Assembly (NCBI GenBank): GCA_016720595.1
Contig: JADKKI010000004.1
Span: forward strand, 124,001 to 188,000
DNA from: Myxococcales bacterium
Lineage (GTDB): Bacteria > Myxococcota_A > Polyangia > Haliangiales > Haliangiaceae
Direction: 5' to 3'
DNA length: 64,000 nt
The notes beneath the pieces were generated by a model that was given only the letters and a program-made list of their open reading frames with translations, was not told the origin of the DNA and ran no database searches. Each line of letters opens with the position of its first letter. Within the stretch, counting starts at the first letter, position 1. The position numbers and the translations under genes were made by a program. This document shows, one piece after another, positions 13,359-22,127 of this stretch.

Positions 13359-14030
13359 CTACAGCCGCACGCGGGCTTCGATGGCTCGCACGCCGGCGGT
13401 GACGGTCACCCGATCGGGGTTGTCCCAGACGATCAGGGTCGCGACGTGCCGGCTCCGTCCGTCGTGCAGATAGCCGGGCAGCAGCCCGCGGACCTCGAAG
13501 CCCGCCCGCAGCTGCGACTGCAACACGCGATCGCGTCGCTCTCCGCGGATCACCTGCGCCACATAGGTCGCCGGCGCGATCGAGGCCTCGGCGTCGACGT
13601 AGTCATACAGTCGACCGCCGCCGACGACGTTGGCGAGCCCGAGCTTCCTGCACAGCGCGAACAGCGCGGCGTACAGCGCACGCCCGACGCCGGAGCCCCA
13701 GGCGCGCTGGTGGACGTAGATGTCGGCCAGATAGAGCGTGTCGCCGCCGGCGTCGTGCCGTTCGAACGAGCCGGCGTCCGTGATGCCCATCCAGGTGTGC
13801 GGTGCGAGCGGATCGAGCGCGCGCGGCGGGATCATCGTCGCGATCGCACCGACGATCTGGCCGTCGAGCTCCGCGACCAGCTGGCCCGCAGGGAACCGCA
13901 GCTGGTGGCCCCGCATCTGGCCGGCATCGAACACGACCCCGTCCTGCACGAGGTCGGGATAGGCGGCGCGGTTCAGAGCCGCGAGCGCGTCGACATCAGC
14001 AAGGGTGGCGGTGCGGATCGTGATCGACAT
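13359..14030 (-). CDS. GNAT-family N-acetyltransferase
   Basis: 223 residues. The acetyl-CoA motif A is seen at about residues 105-125 (LADIYVHQRAWGSGVGRALY, with the Q/R-x-x-G-x-G/A pattern), and the N-terminal strand-helix (ITIRTATLADVDALAALNRAAY) is typical of GNAT enzymes. It transfers an acetyl group to an amine; the substrate cannot be told. The ATG at 14030 is preferred over the TTG two codons upstream. It converges with the glutaredoxin gene, and the stop codons lie within the palindrome GTAGCTAGCTAC. Confidence 0.8.
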   Translation of the reverse strand: MSITIRTATLADVDALAALNRAAYPDLVQDGVVFDAGQMRGHQLRFPAGQLVAELDGQIVGAIATMIPPRALDPLAPHTWMGITDAGSFERHDAGGDTLYLADIYVHQRAWGSGVGRALYAALFALCRKLGLANVVGGGRLYDYVDAEASIAPATYVAQVIRGERRDRVLQSQLRAGFEVRGLLPGYLHDGRSRHVATLIVWDNPDRVTVTAGVRAIEARVRL

Positions 14031-14113
14031 GCCCAAGCTTTCGTCGGCGATGCGAGGTCGCCAAGGTGTCGCAGGGCGATGTCACCCTCGCGTCACCGAT
14101 GCGTGTCGAGCTG

Positions 14114-15280
14114 TCACCGGAGCAGCGCGTAAGCCCGCAATGACGCGTCGGGCGGCGTCGATGGCGCGCCACGGTTTGCCACCCGTGGCTCCGTGACCAG
14201 GGGGCCGACCTCGCGAATCGCGACGCGCCAACCGCTGCCATCGCGGGCGAGCCCGGCGACGGCGTAGCGCAGGATGCCGTCGAGGCGACCGGTCGCCGCC
14301 TTGTCGCCGAGTGTGGTGGACGGCAGGCCGACCACGGCGATCGGTGCATCGTGGTCACCGATCTCGCCCGCCGTGAGTGCGTGGCGATGACCGTGGCAGA
14401 CCAGCACGTGGTTGCTCGGGCTGCGGCGGCGATAGGCGACGAGCACGGCCGCGAGCTTGTCGGCGTCGACGGCGGTGTTGAACCACGCTTCGGGCTGGCC
14501 GAACCGTGCGTCCCGCCAGACGTGATGGTGAGCGACGATCATCACCGGCCCGCTCGCGGTCGTCAGCCGCTGCGCGAGGCGCGCGAGCTGTGGGTCGCCG
14601 AAGCGTCCGATCGCGTTCGACAGGAGGTGTGTCGACGGATGCTGGCAGGAGTCGAGGAGGATGATCGTCGCGGTGCCCGCGTCACCAACGATCGTGTCCA
14701 CCACCGGGAACCTCGCGAGCTCGGTGCCCTGCGCCTCGAAGGCGCCGACGCGCGCGGATCGAAGCGTGAGGTCGTGGTCGGCGATGAACGGGCGATTGAA
14801 GTTGATGTCGTGGTTGCCGGGCACCATGTGATGCACGAGGTGTGGGATCGAGGAGGCGATCGAACGCAGCCGCGTCCATTCACTGTCGGCGCCGGTGTCC
14901 ACCTCGTCACCGCACCACACCACGGTGCGCGGCGCGTGTCGCGCGACGTGCTCGAGCACGCGCGAGAGCCCTCGTGCGATCTCGTCGCAGGTCGGCAACG
15001 TGGTCCACGGCCACTGGCCTGGATCGAGCACCAGCTCCGCGAGGGTGCGGCGGTCCGCCACCACGTGCGTGTCGGAGACCAGGCTGCACACCTCCGAGAG
15101 CTCGTCCGGCTGGACCAGGAGGGATGGCCGCGACCGCAGGATCGGTGCACGGCGGACCTGGCGCCCGACGGCGAGCGCGATCCGGACGCCGGGCAGCGCG
15201 GCGCGTGGGCGGCCGGCGACGTACCAGGTCGCCAGGGCGAGCAAGGAAGCTGGGCCGCGGAGGCGGTCGAGGAGCGCCAC
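14114..15280 (-). CDS. calcineurin-like metallophosphoesterase
   Basis: 388 residues containing the ordered metal-binding motifs of the calcineurin-like phosphoesterase superfamily: SDTH, GDEVD, PGNHD, VAHHH and CHGHRH. It should hydrolyse a phosphate mono- or diester using two metals. An N-terminal hydrophobic stretch (LLALATWYVAG) could tether it to the membrane. It starts at a GTG, diverging from the M28 peptidase gene with 96 bp between the starts. Confidence 0.85.
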   Translation of the reverse strand: MALLDRLRGPASLLALATWYVAGRPRAALPGVRIALAVGRQVRRAPILRSRPSLLVQPDELSEVCSLVSDTHVVADRRTLAELVLDPGQWPWTTLPTCDEIARGLSRVLEHVARHAPRTVVWCGDEVDTGADSEWTRLRSIASSIPHLVHHMVPGNHDINFNRPFIADHDLTLRSARVGAFEAQGTELARFPVVDTIVGDAGTATIILLDSCQHPSTHLLSNAIGRFGDPQLARLAQRLTTASGPVMIVAHHHVWRDARFGQPEAWFNTAVDADKLAAVLVAYRRRSPSNHVLVCHGHRHALTAGEIGDHDAPIAVVGLPSTTLGDKAATGRLDGILRYAVAGLARDGSGWRVAIREVGPLVTEPRVANRGAPSTPPDASLRAYALLR

Positions 15281-15364
15281 GACCTCATTCGAGCATTCGT
15301 TCGCAACGGGAGCGCGACGACGTTCGCACGCTCAGGTAGCAAGTTGTCGACGTCGACGGTGAGC

Positions 15365-15370
15365 TACAGT
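15365..15370 (+). promoter_or_regulatory. candidate -10 (TACAGT), leaderless
   Basis: TACAGT ends 6 nt before the ATG at 15377. A TTGTCG 15 bp upstream could serve as a weak -35. Confidence 0.45.
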
Positions 15371-15376
15371 CGCGCG

Positions 15377-16819
15377 ATGTACCGCTCCGTCTGGCTTGCC
15401 ACCCTGCTGCTCGGGACCGCGGCGATCGCCGCTCCCAGCAAGGATCCCTACGCGGCGTTGCGGCCGAGCGTCGCGAAGATCGTCGGTGGGAGCTTCGACG
15501 AGGCGCCCCTCGCGCAGCTCGCCGAGCTGACCGAGAACATCGGCGGCCGCGTCACCGGCTCGAAGGCGTATGGCCAGGCGGTCACCTGGGCGATGGCCCA
15601 GCTCACCGCGGCAGGCGCGCAGCACGTCCACGTCGAGAAGTTCACGCTCGCTCACGGATGGCAGCGGGGGCCAGCGCGCGGCAAGGTGCTCTCGCCTCGC
15701 GTTCGCGCGCTCCACGTGGAGTCGTTCGGGTGGGCGCCGTCGACGCCGGCGGGCGGGGTCCGTGGTCCGGTGCTGCTGATGCACGGGTTCGACGACGTGC
15801 CCGCGCAGGTCAAGGGCGCGATCGTGGTGGTGGAGCGCCCGTCGGGAGGTGGAGGGCCCGGGCCGAAGCGCGTGCTCGCGATGCGCAAGGCCCTGACCGC
15901 GCTGCATGCGGGCGGCGCGCGTGCGGTGCTGGTGTCGATGCCCGCCAGCGTGACGAGCAACGTGCTCACGACAGGCTCGCCGTTCGTCGATGGTCAGCTG
16001 GCGCCCCTGCCGGCCGGGGTGATCGGCCTGGAGGACGAGCGCTCGATCGCGCGCGCGATCGACGCAGGTCCGGTGACGGTCGAGCTGGAGATCACGAACA
16101 CGGTGACCGGTCCGATCGAGGTCGCCAACGTGATCGGGGAGCTGCCCGGGAAGACGCGCCCGAACGAGTGGGTGCTCGTCGGCGCCCACCTCGATTCGTG
16201 GGACTTCGCGACCGGCGCGCAGGACAACGGCGCGGGGGTGGTCCAGGTGCTCGCCGCGGCGCGGTTGCTCGCGGCGGCCGGACCTCTGGAGCGCACCGTG
16301 CGGTTCGCGCTGTGGGGCGGCGAAGAGCAGTGGATGATCGGCTCGCGAGCGTACGTGAGCGCGCACGAAGGGGAGCTCGGGGGCTGCATCGCGGCGCTCA
16401 ACACCGACAACGGCGCGGGGCATGTCGTGGGGTGGAAGGTCGCCGGGCGCAAGGACGTGGAGGCCGCGCTCTCCCCGATCGCGCGCCGTCTGCTCGCTCC
16501 GCTCGGTGGGGCGAAGCTCGATCTCGAGCTCACCGCGGACACGGATCACTTCGCGTTCCTCGCGGCGGGCGTGCCGGCGCTCGACCTCCTGGTCGAGGAC
16601 GGGAACTACGAAGCGGCCCACCACAAGCAAGCCGACACGCTCGACAAGCTCGACAGCCACGCGCTGTCGAGTGGGATCTCCGTTGTGGCAGTGACGGTGC
16701 TCGCGCTGGCATCGACGGTCGAGCCGTTCGCGCGACGCCTGGACCGCGCAGGCGTCGAGCAGCTGCTCAAGCCCGATGGCCTGGACGAGATGATGCGGCA
16801 GAACGGCTGGTGGAAGTGA
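15377..16819 (+). CDS. M28-family metallopeptidase, exported
   Basis: 480 residues with a cleavable signal peptide (MYRSVWLATLLLGTAAIAA). A PA-type insert around residues 110-210 precedes the catalytic domain, whose M28 di-zinc ligands are visible: GAHLDSWD (His, with Asp nearby), DNGAG (bridging Asp), GGEEQ (catalytic Glu pair), NTDNG and AAHHKQADT. The arrangement resembles carboxypeptidase Q/aminopeptidase-type secreted M28 enzymes that trim peptides outside the cytoplasm. The open frame runs far upstream, but the signal peptide and the TACAGT 6 nt upstream fix the start at 15377. Confidence 0.85.
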   Translation: MYRSVWLATLLLGTAAIAAPSKDPYAALRPSVAKIVGGSFDEAPLAQLAELTENIGGRVTGSKAYGQAVTWAMAQLTAAGAQHVHVEKFTLAHGWQRGPARGKVLSPRVRALHVESFGWAPSTPAGGVRGPVLLMHGFDDVPAQVKGAIVVVERPSGGGGPGPKRVLAMRKALTALHAGGARAVLVSMPASVTSNVLTTGSPFVDGQLAPLPAGVIGLEDERSIARAIDAGPVTVELEITNTVTGPIEVANVIGELPGKTRPNEWVLVGAHLDSWDFATGAQDNGAGVVQVLAAARLLAAAGPLERTVRFALWGGEEQWMIGSRAYVSAHEGELGGCIAALNTDNGAGHVVGWKVAGRKDVEAALSPIARRLLAPLGGAKLDLELTADTDHFAFLAAGVPALDLLVEDGNYEAAHHKQADTLDKLDSHALSSGISVVAVTVLALASTVEPFARRLDRAGVEQLLKPDGLDEMMRQNGWWK

Positions 16820-16874
16820 TCGCGCGGCTACGTGAGCCCGACCGTCGATCTTCCTCGTGAAAACCCTGTGATGT

Positions 16875-16889
16875 CGAACGGTTCGTTCG
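16875..16889. repeat. short inverted repeat in leader region
   Basis: CGAACG-GTT-CGTTCG, 6-bp arms, 47 bp before the start at 16936. Possible regulator site; weak evidence. Confidence 0.25.
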
Positions 16890-16922
16890 TTGGTCTGTCC
16901 GGCGCGTCTCGACCGTCCTTGA

Positions 16923-16928
16923 TAGACT
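16923..16928 (+). promoter_or_regulatory. candidate extended -10 (TGA-TAGACT), leaderless
   Basis: TAGACT preceded by TG one base away, ending 7 nt before the ATG at 16936. Confidence 0.45.
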
Positions 16929-16935
16929 AGGTGCA

Positions 16936-18477
16936 ATGGCTGAAGGGCAGTTAGCGTCCGCCACCCCACAGACGACCACCGAGCCGGCACCTGCGCCGGT
17001 CGCCAAGCCCGGGCCGGGTGCGGAGGCATTGCGAGCGATGCTCGCCGCCGGGACGCGGCCCGATCCGAAGGTCGTGATCGAGCTGCTCGATACGCACCGC
17101 GGAGAGCGCGACGCGATCTTCGCGCTCCTGCACCAGTCGCTCGGCAACGCGTACGTCCAGGAAGTGGTCGCGGGGATGGATGGGCTGCGCGCGAGCGTGA
17201 AGCACCGCGAGGTCGCCGCCGGTGATCCCTCCGATCCGAACAGCGGCTACTTCGTCGCGGGCCAGGCCGAGAACGGCGCACGGTGGCGGACCGCCGATGG
17301 CTCGTTCACCGGGAAGGCCGGCAAGGACGGCCTCGATACCCGCTATCAGATGAGCGAACGCGACGCGCTCCATGGCCAGGTCGACAAGGGCGGCACCGGC
17401 CGGCTCGCCTACGAGCACGATGGCAAGGAGCAGGGCGAGCTCTACGGGCGCGCGAAGGGCAGCAAGGACTGGGAGGCCGGCATTCGTCGTACGGATGAGG
17501 TCGGCGGCGGCTCGCTGACCTACGGCGCACGCCATCAGGTCACGGCGAACGGCGCGAGCGACGGGCTCTCCGCCGAGTACAAGGCCGCCGGTGGTGCGAC
17601 CACGGTGGGTGGTTCCGCCGGGGTGCAGGACGGTCATGCCGTCGGCGATCTGCACGGCAGCCACAAGTTCGACGGTGGGCAGACGGTGACCGGATCGGCG
17701 ACGGTGGCGCAGACGCCCCAGGGCCAGGTCGAGACCGTGAGCGGCGCGTACGCGGATCCGAAGACCAAGGTCAACGGCAGCGTCTCGCATCACGCGGATG
17801 GCGCGTTCACCGGCAACCTCACGGGGAGCCACCAGCTCGACGCGCAGACCTCGTTGAACGGGTCGGTCGTGCGCGGGCAGGATCGCACCACGTATGCAGC
17901 GTCGGCGACCGAGCAGGTCACCCCGCAGCTCCAGCTCGGTCAATCGCTCACCCACGTCGATCCCGATCACGGAAAGAGCCAGACCACGCTCGGGCTCACG
18001 GATCGGTATCGATCGGGCTCGATGGTCCAGGGTCTCGATCTCAACCTCGGAAAGGGCGAGCGGGACTATCTGTCGGCGACGGGCTCGATGGATGCGCAGC
18101 TCGGCCATCACCTCTATGGCGGCGCGTGGGGCACGTACACCAAGGAAGGTGGCAAGCAGGATGTCGCCTCGGTCGGCGCGAGCCTGACGTTCACGCCGAC
18201 CGAGAAGACGGCGCTGACCCTCGCGGGCATCGTCGATCAGTCAGGTGCGCTCGAGACGCGCCTGCAGTTCGACGTGTTCAAGCAGCGGATCGAGAACGTC
18301 GGTGATCTGTCCGCCCACAAGAAGGACGCGCTGGTCAGCCTGTTCCTGTCGTACAGCCAGGGCGGCCAGAGCGGTAACAAGGGCATGCTCGACGAGCGGT
18401 TCGGCGCGCCGCAGCAGAGCTACGGGCGAGGCGCGGGCGAGGGCCAGGTCATGGCCGGCATCCGCATCAAGTTCTGA
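16936..18477 (+). CDS. strand-rich repetitive protein without signal peptide, unknown function
   Basis: 513 residues. Residues 1-30 are a Pro/Ala linker. Residues about 40-85 are helical (VVIELLDTHRGERDAIFALL then HQSLGNAYVQEV). The rest, about 100-513, is a long series of amphipathic strand-like segments with recurring G-S-x-x-x and T-V-x-G patterns (VGGSAGVQDG, VTGSATVAQ, VNGSVSHHADG), ending in MAGIRIKF with a terminal Phe as in outer-membrane barrels. No export signal is visible, which is odd for a barrel. The N-terminal helical stretch recalls segments I associate with myxobacterial proteins linked to contractile injection systems, but that recollection is not proof. Family not established. 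Confidence 0.6.
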   Translation: MAEGQLASATPQTTTEPAPAPVAKPGPGAEALRAMLAAGTRPDPKVVIELLDTHRGERDAIFALLHQSLGNAYVQEVVAGMDGLRASVKHREVAAGDPSDPNSGYFVAGQAENGARWRTADGSFTGKAGKDGLDTRYQMSERDALHGQVDKGGTGRLAYEHDGKEQGELYGRAKGSKDWEAGIRRTDEVGGGSLTYGARHQVTANGASDGLSAEYKAAGGATTVGGSAGVQDGHAVGDLHGSHKFDGGQTVTGSATVAQTPQGQVETVSGAYADPKTKVNGSVSHHADGAFTGNLTGSHQLDAQTSLNGSVVRGQDRTTYAASATEQVTPQLQLGQSLTHVDPDHGKSQTTLGLTDRYRSGSMVQGLDLNLGKGERDYLSATGSMDAQLGHHLYGGAWGTYTKEGGKQDVASVGASLTFTPTEKTALTLAGIVDQSGALETRLQFDVFKQRIENVGDLSAHKKDALVSLFLSYSQGGQSGNKGMLDERFGAPQQSYGRGAGEGQVMAGIRIKF

Positions 18478-18484
18478 GCGCGGG

Positions 18485-19915
18485 CTAGCAGCGAACCTGG
18501 GCCTGCAGCTTGAACACGTTGGCGTCGGGCATCGTCTCGAGCGGGACCTGACCGGAGCGCAGGTGGACCTTGTCCCCGTACCAGTAGTGCGAGTACATGA
18601 AGAAGATCTCGCCCCACGTGTCGAGGGGGAACGAGACCTTCGGGGACAGCACGCGGAAGCTGTTCTCCGCATCGTAGAGATCGAGGATCACGCGATCGAA
18701 GCGCGCCGAGACGGCGAGCTTGGGCAGGATCTTGTAGCTCGGCTCGAGGCCCCACTTGAGGTACATGCGCCGGTCACGATTGATCAGCGGATCCATCTCG
18801 TCGCGTTGCGGGGACCTCACCCAGCTCGCCATGCCGAACGCGCGCACGCCGATCTTGTCGGTGATGCTCACGGGCGCATCGACGGCGAGGTTGTACATGT
18901 GGCCGGAGCCATCGTCGGAAGCGTCGGTGCCGAGGAAGTTCTCGGTCAGGCCGCGGCCGCCGGTGGAGTGCATGACCTCGAGCGCGGGCGCGAGATAGAG
19001 CACCTTGTCCATGTGGTAGTAGGAGAACGCCGCGTACACGGAGCCCCGCGCGTGCGGCAGCTTGTAGCGGGCATCGGTGCCGGCGACGTACATCGTGCCG
19101 TCCTGGATCGGTGACAGCTGGCGCTGGTCGCGCGTCCACGACCGGAGCACGTACGCGCCCACCGAGACGTCCTTGCCGACGGGGAAGTTGGCGGCGACGT
19201 GCGCCACGGGCGTGAGGCCGAGGTTCTGCTGGAGCTGCGCCTGGTGGATGCCGATGCCGGCCTGGATCCGGCCTCCGATCGGCAGGTCGTACGCGACCTT
19301 GACGCCCCCCTGGTGCGTGCGGCCGAACATGTACGTGTCGTACGGCTCGACGTAGCCGAAGCGATCCCAGAACACGCCGAGCTGAACCGAGAGCCCCTTC
19401 TGATCGAGGAAGTCCTGCGCGCTCACGCTCGCCTGCGCGATGCCGAGCTGGTTCTCGAGGCGCGCCGAGGCGTAGTCGGAGTACAGCGACGCGAACAGGC
19501 CGAACTCGGCCTTGTAGTTGCCCTTCTTGGCGCTGAGGAACAGCTCCGACCAATCGGGCTCGTAGAGGCGCGTGTACGCGAACCCCGAGAGGTAGTAGTC
19601 GTTGTCGACGAGATAGGGCTCGCGCGGGGTCGCGGTCGCCGACAGCGGCATGCGGGCGTAGCCGTGGAGCTCGAACGCAACGCCGCCGGCCTCGAGGCCC
19701 TTCGCGGGCTCGGCCGTGGTGACCCCGACGGTCTCGGTGGTGGTGATCGGCTCGATCGCCGCGGCCTGCTTCGGCGCGGCCGGCTTCGCTGCCTCGGTGG
19801 ACGTCGGCTCGGTGACCGGCTCCGCGGGCGCCGTGCCGATCGGCGCGTCGTCCGCGAGAGCAGGCGCGGCGCCGCCCGCGAGGACGAGCGCGACGAGGGC
19901 GAGCGCGGGGCGCAT
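18485..19915 (-). CDS. outer-membrane beta-barrel protein (putative sugar porin)
   Basis: 476 residues from the ATG at 19915, giving a signal peptide (MRPALALVALVLAGGAAPALA), a Pro/Glu/Ala linker of about 60 residues and a barrel-like body with alternating aromatic/polar strands (FELHGYARMPLSA, YLSGFAYTRLY, AEFGLFASLYSDY). Unusually, it ends in Cys, not Phe. It starts 2 bp after the stop of the substrate-binding protein gene, so it is the last gene of the sugar-import operon and probably carries the sugar or oligosaccharide across the outer membrane. This role is inferred from position. Confidence 0.72.
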   Translation of the reverse strand: MRPALALVALVLAGGAAPALADDAPIGTAPAEPVTEPTSTEAAKPAAPKQAAAIEPITTTETVGVTTAEPAKGLEAGGVAFELHGYARMPLSATATPREPYLVDNDYYLSGFAYTRLYEPDWSELFLSAKKGNYKAEFGLFASLYSDYASARLENQLGIAQASVSAQDFLDQKGLSVQLGVFWDRFGYVEPYDTYMFGRTHQGGVKVAYDLPIGGRIQAGIGIHQAQLQQNLGLTPVAHVAANFPVGKDVSVGAYVLRSWTRDQRQLSPIQDGTMYVAGTDARYKLPHARGSVYAAFSYYHMDKVLYLAPALEVMHSTGGRGLTENFLGTDASDDGSGHMYNLAVDAPVSITDKIGVRAFGMASWVRSPQRDEMDPLINRDRRMYLKWGLEPSYKILPKLAVSARFDRVILDLYDAENSFRVLSPKVSFPLDTWGEIFFMYSHYWYGDKVHLRSGQVPLETMPDANVFKLQAQVRC

Positions 19916-19917
19916 GA

Positions 19918-20949
19918 TCACTTCACCTGCGCGAGCTTGCCGGCACACGCGGGGAGCTCGCTCGCGGTGAGGAACCCGGTGTCGACGAGCAGCGGCTTGA
20001 CGTTCTGCGGGGTGATGACCTCGACGCGCACGGCGGCGATCGGCACGTCGCGGCCGCCCATCGGGATCGTGGCGGAGCCCTTGGCCGCGTCGCCGGTGAG
20101 CAGCTGGGCCGCGACCTCGGCGGCGGTACGGGCGAGTGGCGCGATGTCCTTCAGGACCTCGATCGATTGCTTGCCCTGACACACGAAGTTGATGTTCGCG
20201 GCATCGGCATCGGCACCCGCGATGAACACGTTGGTGAGCCCGGCGTTCTGGACCGCCTGCACCGCGCCGCGCGCCATGCCGGAGTTGTTCGCGAGGATCG
20301 CGTCGATCTTGCCACCCGAGCGGGTGAGCGCATCCTCGACGGTGCGCAGCGCCTGCTCCGGCGACCACGCGCTGTGGTTCTGCTGGAGGATGATCTCGAC
20401 ATCACCGCGCGCGACGTACGGCGCGAGCGTGTGCTCGTAGCCGCGCGTGATCTCGGCGGCGACCGAGTGGCCGGCCTGGCCCGAGAGCAGCACGTACTTG
20501 CCCTTGCCGTGGGTCGCGGCGAGCGCCGCCTCGGCCTGCAGGACGCCGACCTTGTAGCTGTCGTGGGAGACGTAGTAGTCGAGATCCGGCGAGACGATCG
20601 CGCGGTCGTAGGCGATGACCTTCGCCCCGTGATCGTGCGCGAGCCGCACGTACGCCGAGGCGGCCTGGCTGTCGGTGGGCTGGATCACGAGGACCTTCGC
20701 GCCCTGCGTGAGGACGTCCTCGACCTGCGCGATCTGCTTCGCGTTGTCGTTGTCGGCAGCGAGCGTCACCACGCGGAGATCGAGCTCCTTGGCGCGGGCC
20801 TCGAAGTACTTGAGGTCCTTCTGGTAGCGCTCCTCCTGGAGGGTGGAGAGCAGGAACGCGACCTGGGGGCCTTCCTTGGCCTTGCACCCCGCACCACCGA
20901 CCGAGAGGGAGAGCCCAGCGAGCAGAACCAGAGAAGTCGAGCGAATCAC
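19918..20949 (-). CDS. xylF: sugar ABC transporter substrate-binding lipoprotein (XylF type)
   Basis: 343 residues. The GTG start at 20949 gives a lipoprotein signal with Cys22 (SVGGAGC). The mature part is a periplasmic-binding fold of the ribose/xylose class: VAFLLSTLQEERYQKDLKYF, IAQVEDVLTQGAKVLVIQPT, YYVSHDSYKVG, ILANNSGMARGAVQAVQ and GADADAANINFV, closest in style to the D-xylose-binding protein XylF. Given the glycosidase in the same operon, glucose or a glucan product is also a plausible ligand. Its start overlaps the permease stop by 4 bp (GTGA). Confidence 0.82.
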   Translation of the reverse strand: MIRSTSLVLLAGLSLSVGGAGCKAKEGPQVAFLLSTLQEERYQKDLKYFEARAKELDLRVVTLAADNDNAKQIAQVEDVLTQGAKVLVIQPTDSQAASAYVRLAHDHGAKVIAYDRAIVSPDLDYYVSHDSYKVGVLQAEAALAATHGKGKYVLLSGQAGHSVAAEITRGYEHTLAPYVARGDVEIILQQNHSAWSPEQALRTVEDALTRSGGKIDAILANNSGMARGAVQAVQNAGLTNVFIAGADADAANINFVCQGKQSIEVLKDIAPLARTAAEVAAQLLTGDAAKGSATIPMGGRDVPIAAVRVEVITPQNVKPLLVDTGFLTASELPACAGKLAQVK

Positions 20950-22127
20950 GAGCGCCTGCCTTTCGAGAGAACATCGATCAGCACGGCGGTCAGGAGGATC
21001 AGACCGGTACAGATCAGCTGCCAGTTGGAGTCCACGCGGAGATGGTTCATGCCGTTCGCGAGCGTCGCGAACACGAGGGTGCCGAGCACGGTGCCGACGA
21101 CGGAGCCACGCCCGCCGGCCAGCGACGTGCCGCCGATCACCACGGCGGTGACCGCATCGAGCTCGAGGAGCTGGCCCTGGCTGCCGGGGGTGACGCCGTT
21201 GACGCGAGCGGCCAGCAGCACGCCCGCGATCGCAGTCAGCACGCCGAGGATGATGTAGACGCCCATCGTGGTCTTCTTGACGTCGATGCCCGACAGCCGC
21301 GCGGCCTCCGGGTTGCCGCCGATCGCGTAGAGGTGGCGGCCAAAGCGCGTGCGCTTGGTCACGAACACGCCCCACAGCGCGACTGCGGCCGCGACCAGCA
21401 CCGGCACGGGCACCCCGCGGCGGCCGAACACGGCGAGCAGGAGGCCTGCGAGCAGGACCTGACCGGCGATCCGGAGCCCGATGATCCGCGCGCCGACCGG
21501 CGACAGGGCGAACGCCTTGCGTCGCTGCGCATCGCGGAGGGTCAGGCCCACGCCGGCGGCGAGGGCGACGAGCACCGCGATCCAGGTCGCGCTCGACGGC
21601 ACGTGACTCGCGAGCACCGCGAAGTCATCGTTCATCGGCGACAGGCCCTTGGCATCCGAGAGCACGAGCGCGCCGCCGCGGAACGCCTTGAACCCGGCGA
21701 GCGTCACGACGAATGCCGGGACGCCGAGCCAGCCGACCCAGAAGCCGTGCCACGCACCGATCGCCGCGCCGACGCCGATCGCCGCGGCGATCGCGACGGG
21801 GGCGGGGAGACCGAACTTGATCTGCGCGAGGGCGGCGACCACGCCCGTGAGGGCCACGCCGGCGCCGACCGAGAGATCGATGCCGCGCACCACGATCACC
21901 ATCGTCATGCCGACGGCGACGACCAGCAGGACCGCACTCTGGGTGAGCAGCGTGGCGATGTTCCCTTCGGTGAGGAACACGGCGCGCGTCGCCGGCAGGA
22001 GCGCGAGGATCGCCCACATCGTGGCGAGCACGCCGGCCATCACCCACGCGTTGAGATCGGTCGCGCGAGGAGGGCGAGCCGGCCGCAGGGTCGACACGGG
22101 GAGGCTGGGTTCGAGCTTCTCGGTCAC
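20946..22127 (-). CDS. xylH: sugar ABC transporter permease (XylH/RbsC family)
   Basis: 393 residues with around ten hydrophobic membrane segments and the family signature of carbohydrate importers (VGMTMVIVVRGIDLSVGAGV, FGRHLYAIGGNPEAARLSGI, AVVIGGTSLAGGRGSVVGT). It forms the membrane channel of a CUT2-type importer with the ATPase encoded just before it and the binding protein just after. It starts at a GTG that overlaps the ATPase stop by 4 bp (GTGA), with an AGGAGC site upstream, and its own stop overlaps the next start in the same way. Confidence 0.88.
   Translation of the reverse strand: MTEKLEPSLPVSTLRPARPPRATDLNAWVMAGVLATMWAILALLPATRAVFLTEGNIATLLTQSAVLLVVAVGMTMVIVVRGIDLSVGAGVALTGVVAALAQIKFGLPAPVAIAAAIGVGAAIGAWHGFWVGWLGVPAFVVTLAGFKAFRGGALVLSDAKGLSPMNDDFAVLASHVPSSATWIAVLVALAAGVGLTLRDAQRRKAFALSPVGARIIGLRIAGQVLLAGLLLAVFGRRGVPVPVLVAAAVALWGVFVTKRTRFGRHLYAIGGNPEAARLSGIDVKKTTMGVYIILGVLTAIAGVLLAARVNGVTPGSQGQLLELDAVTAVVIGGTSLAGGRGSVVGTVLGTLVFATLANGMNHLRVDSNWQLICTGLILLTAVLIDVLSKGRRS

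Noticed and set aside
14351..15376. Upstream extension of the M28 peptidase frame
   Set aside because: It runs antisense through the metallophosphoesterase gene; the signal peptide and nearby -10-like hexamer place the start at 15377.
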